Below are positions 13,490 through 23,120 of a DNA stretch of 64,000 bases, piece by piece. The notes under the pieces are model-generated. The model made no database searches, was not told the DNA's origin, and was given only the letters and a program-made list of their open reading frames with translations. Both the position numbers and the translations under genes were made by a program. Origin of the DNA: Saxidomus purpurata (Eukaryota; Mollusca; Bivalvia; Venerida; Veneridae); contig JAFMSR010000002.1 of the NCBI GenBank assembly GCA_022818135.1, positions 56,758,746 to 56,822,745 of the forward strand, read 5' to 3'. Position 1 is the stretch's first letter. Each line of letters opens with the position of its first letter.

Positions 13490-13735
13490 CAAAAACAGTA
13501 TTGACAAACACCTATGTATTTCGAGGTTAAAGGTCAACGTTACAGTGACCTTCAACAGAAAAAACTTGTCCGAACAATATCTAGATGAGGTATTGGCTTA
13601 GTGTCCCAAATCTTTGTAGGTAGGGTGGTCAAGTCTAGTAGATGACCCCTATAGGTTCAAAGGTCAAGTTCACATTGACCTTCAACAGAATTGGCTTAAT
13701 GACTGTCATCAGTGGGTCATACATGTTTTACAAAC
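13490..13735. repeat. Dispersed 'AGGTCAA...AGTGACC' repeat fragment
   Basis: Two short units of 'TTCAAAGGTCAAGTTCACATTGACC' type sequence, related to the larger copy at 14930-15385. Non-coding. The stretch between (13740-14240) carries a G run at 13996-14005 and 'CTGTCTGTCTGCCTGTC', another repeat start, but no gene. Confidence 0.45.
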
Positions 13736-14248
13736 ATCTCTTGTTTTGCTACTGTATTATGTTTATGAAACAATATTAGTGATTGTTTGATTTATAATAT
13801 AATGTTTTAAAGTTACCAATATGTTTGTTTTTCTTTATTTTTTGGGGTCATGACATATTTCTGAAACCACTAGATAAGTCACTTCAGGGCATGTCTCATT
13901 TCACCATATTCGAAACTAGTAAATTTAAATCTTGCCCTAGGAAACCATTGGTTAGATTTTGGAAGTTATATATCTCGGACTTAATGGGTTGTATTGGGGG
14001 GGGGGTGTTCCTGTCTGTCTGCCTGTCACATTTTGTTTCCACAGTTCACAACTTTATTATTGGTCTTATTGAGTACATGATACCTGTTCTGGTGTTTTTA
14101 GGGTTTAAGGTCAAGGTCTTTCAAAGTCTTTCCAATCAATAGCTTGAGATCTATATTACCGGCAGTCTTCAAACTTCATAGAATGATTAGTCTTGCCGAG
14201 TAGATGCTCCCAATTGTTTTGTAGGGGTCAGGTCACAGTGGGGTAGAC

Positions 14249-14540
14249 CTTAATTTTTTTTTTTTCAAAAAACAAATGTAAATTGAAAAGATCTTTATTA
14301 GAAATCGCTGCTTCAAGTTGTTTCTATTTGTTGCCATAGCAACCAGAATTCTGCATGGAATTGGATTCTTTGAACAACTTTGATAGAGCTTCATGCAAGG
14401 AACATCCCTGCAAAGTTTCATCAATACTGGCCCAATGGTTTCAGAGATGTCGTTTGAAGGAAATGGTGGACGCTGGACGGAATGCGATCCTAATAGCTCA
14501 CTCTGACACTTTGTGCCAGGTGAGCTAAAAAGGGGGAGCT
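14249..14540 (-). mobile_element. HINE-like element fragment (5' end), minus strand
   Basis: The reverse complement of the opening of the 7652-8434 element: it ends (plus strand) ...GACACTTTGTGCCAGGTGAGCTAA and contains 'TTGTTGCCATAGCAACCAG' and 'TTCATGCAAGGAACATCCC', all matched in 7654-7880. The tandem core is missing, so this is a 5' fragment. Confidence 0.65.
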
Positions 14541-14929
14541 ATCCTACTTGCTTTGGTTGGTGTCACACCTTGGTTATGTTTTAAGTACCAACGCCCTTTA
14601 TTTCAAAACCATTAAGAGATATTGCTTTGAATCCATATTTGAAACCAGATCCTGACATAGATGTTATATGTGGCGTCATTTATTTGAAGTCATTGCAAAA
14701 AGAATATGCAACGAACCAACTGTAAGCGACGTTATTTACGCCATGGGCATGGTAGAGTTGACCGTTGCAAAACAATTGTTAAATTTGGTAGTGTGGTGAT
14801 AATCAACTTTCAACATGTACTTTATCCATGACAGATTTGTCGGCGAAAATATAATCTGTATCGCTGTAAGGTATATAATAAATCCCGTTATTGTACCTCA
14901 CAATACTCAGGAAAAAAAAATGTTTTAAG

Positions 14930-15385
14930 GCTGGTCATATAGATCACAAGATATTGAGATATTGAACTTCGATCTTGACCTTTGACCTATTGATCCCAAA
15001 ATCAATAGGGATCATCTACAGGTTGCAGGTAACTTTCTGGCCAAGTTTGATGGAAGTTGAATGGAAATTATGACCTGTAGAGAGTTATCAAGGACACTCT
15101 TAACGGAAGTCATTGTGACCTAGACCTATGAACCACTGACCCCTCCCCCGCCCCCTCCCCCTTCCAAAAAAATCATCAACATGATGCATGCAACCTTAGG
15201 AGCAAGTTTCATGAAAGTAATATGAAAATTGTACCTGTAGAGTATTATCAATGAAATGTTATCGGAGGTCACTGTGATCTTGACCCCCAAAACAATAGGG
15301 ATAATATGCAGGTTGCAGGCAACCTTATGTGCAAGTTTCATGTTCAGTGTTGTCAAGGGAAAGTTTACTGACGGACAAACGACCA
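14930..15385. repeat. Dispersed 'TTTGACCTATTGATC' repeat
   Basis: Two to three ~165-nt units, each with 'GACCTTTGACCTATTGATC', 'AATAGGGATCATCTACAGG', 'AAGTTTGATGGAAGTTG' and 'GACCTGTAGAGAGTTATCA'. A C-rich interruption lies at 15138-15164. Non-coding; a common form of tandem core in molluscan elements. Confidence 0.5.
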
Positions 15386-15695
15386 TGGAATAAGTTATGC
15401 TGGACTTTGTGCAGTAGAGCTTGATATGAACCGAATTCTTAAATGTTTAAGAAAGATAAGGGTAATCAAATTTGACATGGTACATGGGGATACATTACCT
15501 GTAATAATATCACCCGCACCTCTAGACAGGCAATATATCCACATCTTTTTTAAAGCTTTTGGTGAAGAAACAAGGTTTTTTTGATCTACCAGTAAAAAGT
15601 ATTTCAATATACACATTTAACACATGAAAGAGGCACTTGTGTATAAACATATTGCGCATGCGAGTGTAGAAGAGCGTTCCCGTGCCTTCGGTATC

Positions 15696-15876
15696 TTTAA
15701 AGCTGCTCGCTCAGTTTTGAAGGTGAAAATAATTTCTCAAAAATCATATATTCAAACATAAAATGTGAAAGTAAATGCCAAAATCAACAATGAAAGTAAA
15801 AATCTAGGTAGCAATTTGCAAAAAACCATTGAGAATTGTGGTGGGATTCGGTTTAACGGCACCTCTACGCTTTAAC
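15696..15876 (+). mobile_element. Left half of a TTTAAAGCTGCTCGC element
   Basis: Opens TTTAAAGCTGCTCGCTC and runs 'AAGTAAATGCCAAAATCAAC', 'ATCTAGGTAGCAATTTGC', matching the family at 21310-21673 and 24423-24742. It breaks off where the minus-strand repeat at 15858 begins. Sequence at about 17290-17480 looks like the other half of such an element, so one copy may have been split by insertion. Confidence 0.5.
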
Positions 15877-16725
15877 TAAGTGACCCCCTCCCCCGGCGGA
15901 GTCAATTTTGACCCGGGGATCATAATTTAAAAAACTTTTTAGAGGTCCACTAGACAATGCTACGTGCTAAATATCTTAGATCTAGGCCTTGTGGTTTCAG
16001 AGAAGTAGATTTTTAGTTTTTCCTATGTAAAATAAAGAGACCCCCACGGGCTGGGTTAGTTTTGACTCCTGGGTCATGATTTGAACAAACTTGGTAGAGG
16101 TCTACTAGACAATCCTACATGCCAAATATCTCAGCTCTAGTCCCTGTCAATTCAGAAAAGATTTTAAAAGTTTTTCCTATATAAGCCTATGTAAATCTAA
16201 GTGACCCCCGGGTTGGGTCAGTTTTGATCTGGGGCTAATAATTTGAACAATATTGGTAGAGGTCCACTACACAATGTTACATGCCAAATATCTAAGCTCT
16301 ATGCCTTGTGGTTTCAGAGAAGAAGATTTTAAAAGTTTTTCCTATATAAGCCTTTGTAAAACTAAGTGACCACCCGGGCGGAGTAAATTTTGACACGGGG
16401 ATAATAATTTAAACAGTCTTGGTAGAGGTCTACGAGACAATGCTACATGCCAAATAGCCAAGCTCTATGCCTCGTGGTTTCAGAGAATATTCTTTTTACA
16501 GTTTTTCTATTTGTTGCCATAGCAACCAGAGTTCTGCATGGAATGGAATTCTTTGGACAATTTTTGTAGAACTTCATGCAAGGCACTTCCTTGCATAGTT
16601 CCATCAACATTGGCATAGTGGTTTCAGAGGAGATATCATTTGAATTAAAATGTTGACGGACAACCGACGGACAATCATCCATAAGAACAGCTCACCCTGG
16701 CAAAGCCAGATGAGCTAATAAGCTA
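15858..16725 (-). mobile_element. HINE-like element with tandem core, minus strand
   Basis: Four ~160-nt core units ('GGTAGAGGTCTACTAGACAA', 'GCCAAATATCTAAGCTCTA', 'GGTTTCAGAGAAGAAG') followed by the family's 5' end in reverse ('TTGTTGCCATAGCAACCAG', then CTCACCCTGGCAAAGCCAGATGAGCTAA at 16691-16718). Same family as 7652-8434. The 3' hairpin end is not present. Confidence 0.6.
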
Positions 16726-17439
16726 TTTAGAACGGATAAGAACAGGCAGAAATGAAATGATTGCTACAAAACCTAAAAGTTTCCGTAAAAACCTCCAGCA
16801 GACATCGGTAAAATAAGCAGAATCATACGTGCTGTCGTTTCGTTAAATGTTCATAAATTTGCACGAGCAAATAACAAAAAGTGACGCTTATCACGGACCT
16901 ATATATACATGGGGGTCTGTGCGCTTATCAACGAAATTTCGTGTTTTCCGCTTTCAATGGCTATTTACAGCAGTGGAGTATCAAGTGTTGGGTGTCAAAA
17001 AAAATCAGTTGGCAATGTTCTGTGTAATTTCGTGTTCAACAGCATAGTATATAGTAAAATCTATTTTAAAATCCAAATTGTATAAACAGTGTAGAACATG
17101 TGACAAACAAATAATTCTATGTAAAATCCTTTTTATCTACAACGCAAAGGAAAATTATTTAAAACGTTATATGCACGTTTACATAGGTTTTTATCAGTGT
17201 ATATTACTAAAGTAGTACTATATCAATCATACATGTAGCTCATAACTGTTTTAATTGTAGTCCAAGCAAATTCGTATGCAATATTAAAGGATGATATTAT
17301 TTTTGCACAGTCCAGTAATTCGTGGTGAAAAAATTGCTGTATATTTTTGACAATTTTCAAACGCTTTGAAATTAAAGTCTTGCGGTGTCGTTAAACCAAA
17401 TTCCCGAACATTTGCAACATATTTTTCTCAAATTGCTAC

Positions 17440-18560
17440 CTAGACCTCTACTTCTGTATTACTTTTACATTTTAAGTCTTCGAATTTGCAAAAATCGATT
17501 GAAAATGACAGAATGCTATCTACAACATCCCGGAACGGGGATTTAGAAGGTAGTTGGAAATCTAGTTGGGTCGATTCTTCTGCCAGTATATCGAATGTAT
17601 TCGCTGTCTCTAGTGACAGTATGGCCGGCTCTAGGGGTGGCGATTTGTTCAGTTTTCCTTTACGTTTCTGTGGTGGAAAAATAGTAGTAACGGAATCTAC
17701 ATCAGGTTCAGGAGGGTCCTGGCTCCACGTCACTCCTCGGGACTCTTCTTCCATCTCAAAATCACTTTGTTACGAACACTGTCCGTTCCCGATCTCCCCG
17801 GGAGCATTCTCCTCGCAATGTTGGCCGAAACGGAGATTGGCTTCCAGAGAGCAGTTGGGAATCCAATTGGCTCGACTCCTCCGCCAACACATTAGATGGA
17901 TTCGTCGTCTCCAGAGAAGGTTTGGGCGGCTCTAGGGGTGGCGACCTATTCAATTTCCTTGAACCTTTATGCGTCTGGTGTTGAAAAAAAAGGTTGAGAA
18001 GGAATCTACCTGCTGTTCTGCAGGGTCCTGACTTCGTTTCACTCCTCGAGACTCTTCCTCCTTCTCACCATCACTTTCCACTGCTCATTCGTGTTCTCCT
18101 CGGGAGCTTTCTCCTCGGCATGTTGGCCATGTTATCCCTGTTCCACCTGCTCCATCTGCTCTACCTGTTTTCCTGGTTTGCCTTCTTATGTATAACATCT
18201 TTCTCTGAAAAATATCTCAACGCACCTGCGTAAGATTTCTGCTTGCAAGCGTTCTGTCCTACCTCGAGACATTTTAAACAGAGTGGGGGCGCCCACCACA
18301 TGTAATCAGACATTTATTTCCACACTGGAAATGTACCAAGTGTGGAATGTCCCTCTGCGTTTCAGAAACTTCAAGTTCTACGATTTTTATTCCAGTTTTT
18401 ACTTTAACATTACTTTCTATGTAAAAATGTAGCCATCCTCTGCCGACACAATTTTTCCATAGTCGGCAAGAATATATTTTACTAAAGTGTCATTTGCAAA
18501 GGCGGGAAGCCAGTGCAACCCGAGATATACAGTCTGCTTCTCCAGTGAGATATCATTAAT
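17440..18560 (-). pseudogene. Decayed LINE ORF1 / gag-like zinc-knuckle gene
   Basis: Read on the minus strand, 18540-18425 gives TVYLGLHWLPAFANDTLV and KYILADYGKIVSAEDGY then a stop. 18400-18290 gives TGIKIVELEVSETQRDIPHL, VHFQCGNKCLITCGGRP, and after a one-base shift a knuckle-like LCLKCLEVGQNAC. Family knowledge: RNA-binding ORF1/gag proteins of metazoan retroelements have this layout, an RRM-like segment followed by CCHC knuckles. The histidine of the knuckle is lost and several stops and frameshifts are present. Downstream (17440-18020) an acidic serine/proline-rich tail is tandemly duplicated: SPPLEPAILSLETANTFDIL and SPPLEPPKPSLETTNPSNVL units, each followed by AEES(T/S)QLD. No reverse transcriptase was seen in the window. 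Autonomous family unknown. Confidence 0.55.
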
Positions 18561-18569
18561 TTTTCTTCC

Positions 18570-20100
18570 TTGTACGAAATAATATTCTAAAACAGAAAAA
18601 AATGTGTAATGCAGCCCGTAAGCTATAGACCTTTCTGCAATCGTTTGAAGTTGTATGTACTGTTTTTATTTGTAATATGTTCTTATCGTACATGTATGCG
18701 ACATTCAAACAAAAGATTGATCTGGTCTGTCTTGCACTACTTTCCCAAAGCGCATGTTTACAGTTGTTATTCGCACATAGCACAGTTAAATTATCTGCAG
18801 TGTTTGAAATGTGGTATGCTAACTTATGCCTAGGGGACTTTCAGTCCCCAGGCCAAAAACAAATGACTTATATACGCGCTATGTTCTTGTAGTAATGTAT
18901 GAATTTATACATTCATTCATAAAAGTAGTTCGTTCTGACGTCATTAAGTCGTCTTACACCAGTGGTTGTAAGATGATATTTTCCAGCACTGGTATATATG
19001 TTGCCTGGTGACAGTGAAACATTACCTTTGCTTGGTATATAACATTTAGACCATCGTACATATATGTCTTTCTCCTATGTATTTAAAAAAAATAATTGAA
19101 ACAAAACCAAAACAGGAAGGAAAATGTTCAATGATGTTATTACGGACACTACAAATGCTATTGTTAGACAAATAGCTTCAAGCATGTCCAAGTATCGGGG
19201 AAAAGAATTTAGAATTGGCACTCAAACCTAAGACTGTTAAGGAAATTGAGTTTTAAGAGTTTTAATTGTAAAATTAATTAGACATTAAAGTAGACATAAG
19301 ATGATCAAGATGGCCGCATCGCCCTTGAACTCTTACAATGAGACTGTTTATGTTAACCATACAGATTGTTTTTGTTAAAGTCCAGGAGCACTTTTGATAC
19401 GAAATAACTTGAAGCTCTTAATATATTTTACTAACACATAAGTTTTACCGCCGAAAATGACCGATGTCTTACGAAATACATTCGTAACGTGATTAAACGA
19501 AAATACATGAAAATGCATATAGCACAGTAATTGTTTTCAACGATATTGCAAAAATAAACACTTTCTGGCACCGGTGTCTAGTGAACAAGCGACACAAATA
19601 TGAGAGGTAAATAAAGTAAATGAATTATTCTATATTGGGGTATCTAAAGTGATGCCCTGGACTTTAACATACATTATATATACTGGAAGTCCACAAAAAC
19701 AAACCTCGCGGCCATATCTTTAGAACAACCAACATGACTTGGTAACATTTTGTACAGTGTCACCTAAGGAATATTTGTATAGAAATATATAGCAACCTAA
19801 CTAAAGGTTTAAGATATCTTTTAAGTTTACAATCAGAACCATTATAAAATGTGAAGTAACCAATAGCTTCTGAGACGAAATTTTTTTAAAAAACATCTAC
19901 GACGTGTAGGTTCATGAGTCTGTCACTATTTCGCATTTTCACGAACCAACATGGCTTGTGGAAATTTGGTGGAAATTAGGGTGAATTAATTTAAAAATCG
20001 ATTGTGAGCAGTTTCAGACTAGATTTTGAAGTTTCACCTTTAGCCCTCGCAGTCATGTCTTCGTAAAAAAATAACATTTTAATTTTTTTTTATTTATACT
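18570..20100. other. Intergenic, no gene recognised
   Basis: AT-rich sequence with only short chance frames. A short motif TATGAATTTATACATTCATT at about 18897 recurs at 26061 with slight changes, so it belongs to a small dispersed repeat. Nothing else supported. Confidence 0.5.
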
Positions 20101-20105
20101 TATTT

Positions 20106-20186
20106 ATTTATTCTCGATTGCGAAACAAGTTATTACAACTTAGATTAATCGCTCTCGAGACTCATTTTAGATGGAATCAGCCTCGA

Positions 20187-20217
<31 letters not shown>

Positions 20218-20227
20218 GGGGGGGGGG

Positions 20228-20273
<46 letters not shown>

Positions 20274-20372
20274 CAATGTGGAATTAATTGTGTCTTGCCT
20301 AAGGACAACACCCAGGGCCCTTCGATCCCGAGGCGAACGCGCTATCACTGTGCCACGGCGGCTCCAATATTT
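20106..20372 (-). mobile_element. tRNA-derived SINE carrying an internal GA microsatellite
   Basis: On the minus strand the head reads GCCGTGGCACAGTGATAGCG ... GGGATCGAAGGGCCC (diverged A and B box region), then TGTCCTTAGGCAAGACAC, a GA/G run, and a tail TCTCGAGAGCGATTAATC ... CAATCGAGAATAAATAAAT. The head-core-tail order matches the copy at 40578-40800. The microsatellite (20189-20272) has grown inside the body. Confidence 0.65.
20189..20272. repeat. (GA)n-G(14)-(AG)n microsatellite
   Basis: About 11 GA units, a run of G at about 20214-20230, then about 20 AG units. Exact lengths are unreliable in such sequence. It lies within the SINE at 20106-20372. Confidence 0.9.
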
Positions 20373-21309
20373 GATCAAGGTACATGAAAAAAGACAACAC
20401 ACATAATATCTTATTAACATTTTTGTTATGTATCATATCTATTATTAATCGAGAAAAATATTATTTACTAGCAAAGCTGTGGTTATTTTCTACATTTTAT
20501 TGATAGTATCTAGCAGGGCTTTTTTATTAGGTCATCACTTTCAATTGCGTCTAGAGTAATTTGATTTTTTTACTATGTGAAATTACTGTTCAAAATCAAC
20601 GTCTTAATTTTAAGAGGACATTAATCACTGAGTTATACACCTCGAATAATGAATATTGCTATAGTTAAGACCAAAATTCATTAACCTGTATTACAGTTTT
20701 ATTCCCACGAAACATAGAGAAAATCTTTAAAAACAACTTTTTTTCCCTATCCTAGTCAAAAATTCAAATGTCACCCTCTCTGCTAGGAATATATCCATTT
20801 ATACCTGTTAATAAGATAAATAAAATTTTGTAACTAACTTTTTAATTTCTTAGATGTTTTAAAGCATTTCGTGTGTTTTAAGCTTAATCGATATAATGGC
20901 AATTTGAAAGGGCAATATGAATTTTTTAATGAATTATCCATTCGTAATATTCGTAAACAAAAATAAGCCTTTTAATAATATTTTCAGCGGATATTAGTCT
21001 TACTTAATTTTTAAAATATACTTTGTTTAAACAGCTAGGATTTGCGGTTCAGAAACATTAAGTGCGATGACCTTTCTCGCAGTAGAACACGTCACCTACA
21101 ACACTTAATAAAACCCACGAGGCGTTCCCAACAATCTGCTTTTATTTTATTGTTTTCTAAATGATTTTCAAGGATCCATAGAGACACAATTTATGCTGAG
21201 GTTATGTACTTCGCCGACTGAAGTATGGTGAGACATTCTTCTCATAGAAGTATGGCGAGACATTCTTCTCATAAAACGGAAACAGCTTTACCGCAATGTA
21301 TATTTTCAT

Positions 21310-21673
21310 TTTAAAGCTGCTCGCTCTCAGATTTTGGTAAAATGATAAATTTCTTCAAACTGTATGTAAATACCGTATTTTATAACATCTGGTGATATAA
21401 AAAGGCTCCAGTATAAATTCATGTCACGAACATCTCTAAATTTCGGAAAATACGCTACCAAATTCAAAAGCGTTGCAAACGCTTTTGAAATTTCAATATG
21501 AACATATAGTGTAGCGTTGCCGTGTAACCGACCTTTTCAATTGATTTCTGCAAATTCCTACCTAGATTTTTGCATATTTTTTTATCCTAGCCTTTAGTTT
21601 TATATTTATGAATAAGAATGTCAATTTTTGGGAAAAATAATTTTTTCAACGGTAACAGAGCGAGAAGCTTTAA
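21310..21673. mobile_element. Small inverted-repeat element (TTTAAAGCTKCTCGCTCT ends)
   Basis: The left end TTTAAAGCTGCTCGCTCT and right end AGAGCGAGAAGCTTTAAA are inverted with one mismatch over 18 nt. The interior contains 'CAAAAGCGTTGCAAACGCTTTTG', a palindrome, and 'CTACCTAGATTTTTGCAT', shared with 15696-15876 and 24423-24742. No ORF. The TTAA inside the end could be a target duplication; superfamily unresolved. Confidence 0.65.
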
Positions 21674-21844
21674 ATGTTCAATACCCAGTATAGTTATTGA
21701 TATAATTTCATCATTAAGGTTTTACGTCATTGCCATAGCCTTCTCTGTAATAATTTATTGTGTGATGCACGAGCTTCCGATGGCTTAACACGAAGTTACG
21801 GTCATGCGATAATTTACGATCGCGATGCGCAGTGTTAAGATGAA

Positions 21845-21965
21845 AAACATTGCGTATCGCCGTCGTGACTTCGCGTATTGCACATCGCCGTCGTGACTTC
21901 GTGTATTGCCGCCGTGACTTCGCGTATCGCCATCGTGACTTCTCTTATCGTCAACGTTACATTGC
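21845..21965. repeat. CpG-rich minisatellite
   Basis: Four to five units of about 23-28 nt built on 'CGCCGTCGTGACTTCGCGTATT'-like sequence, ending in diverged 'TCGTCAACGTTACATTGCG'. Very CpG-rich against an AT-rich, CpG-poor neighbourhood. Followed at 21983-22017 by a hairpin, TAAGGTGAT ... ATCACCTTA. Confidence 0.7.
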
Positions 21966-22019
21966 GCACTGCGTCAAGATAACGATAAGGTGATTTTTTT
22001 TTGCATCATCACCTTAACG

Positions 22020-23000
22020 TCACGCATCATCTTCGTTAATTATGTTATGACCTACTGTTCGCTATTTTTCGCGAATTCCTCACTTCAAACCTATCGCGAA
22101 ACATTCCTTTCAGATAGAGAACTCTTCTTTCGCGAAATCAAAATTTTCCTATAAGTCTGTTTGTTATGAATTCGCAAAATATTTGTATCTCAAAAAATGA
22201 TTTTCTGCACCATTTATCTATACTGCTGTAATTTGATTTTTCCTCCGATTTTTGTTGGTGATTTCTTTCCATTCCAAAATCTATACAACAGTAATCAACA
22301 TTTTATAGACAAAAACATGGAAAGACGTACAGATATAATCTAACTGACTGATATCAATTTACAATGTATATATTTTGGAACGTTTAATTTACAAGAAAAA
22401 TATAAAGAAAAGGGAAAAGGTCAGAAATAAAAAAGAGAAAGAATATATTAAAAGAAGGGACTAAAAGAATATAGTTCTTCGTGGGCCTCCGAAACGAGAT
22501 GTGTTTTAACAGATTTTCTCCATGTTCAACGGGAATGAAACTGTTTTGCAGAAACAAAGTTTTTCCGATAGTCTTAGTCATAAAATTGTTCCATATTTCT
22601 TTTGATATATTCATTTGGCTTTTTTTACGAAAACTGATTTAGTCAAACTTGAAATAATTTCTTTTATAAAAGTGTTTTTAATTTTCTTACTTATATCTCG
22701 TGGGGGAAATAACATTCAAAAAGAATGTTTCGACCGATGTTCCAGTAAGAGTTCTAAAGATCTTTGAAGAACAGGTTCAACATCTTAAGCTTGTGAATTA
22801 TTATTTATGTTCTACTCTGAAACTCTTAAAAATAACTATACTACAAGTATTCTTCAACGAAAAGATAACATCTTAAGCAACATAGTCCGATAGCATTGCT
22901 GTTAACTTCATTTTAAACAATCATAATACACTCTTTAAGATAAGAACAACTTATGAATAGAGTGGTCACGTTTTTATTCTGTGATGTATACAAGACCAGC
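22020..23000. other. Upstream flank of the Ly6-type gene, no gene recognised
   Basis: AT-rich, with several TCGCGAA-type words at 22060-22140 ('TTTTTCGCGAATT', 'TATCGCGAAACATT', 'TTTCGCGAAATC'). These may be short repeats or binding sites; no coding signal seen. Confidence 0.4.
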
Positions 23001-23006
23001 GTTACT

Positions 23007-23014
23007 TATAAATA
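23007..23014 (+). promoter_or_regulatory. TATA-like box of Ly6-type gene
   Basis: TATAAATA at 23007-23014, 107 nt upstream of the ATG at 23121. An initiator-like TTCAGTG is at 23049-23055, slightly farther (about 42 nt) than the usual 30 nt. Suggestive only. Confidence 0.35.
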
Positions 23015-23120
23015 GTTTTGGTTTGTTTTAATTTCATTTGACTTGACGTTCAGTGTGCACTCACACCGACTGGATTCTGCCGCGTCTCAGCTCGTCTGCG
23101 TTTATTTCAATTTTCAAGCT

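Noticed and set aside
20145..20420. RE/LS-repeat protein across the GA microsatellite
   Set aside because: A translation of a microsatellite inside a SINE.
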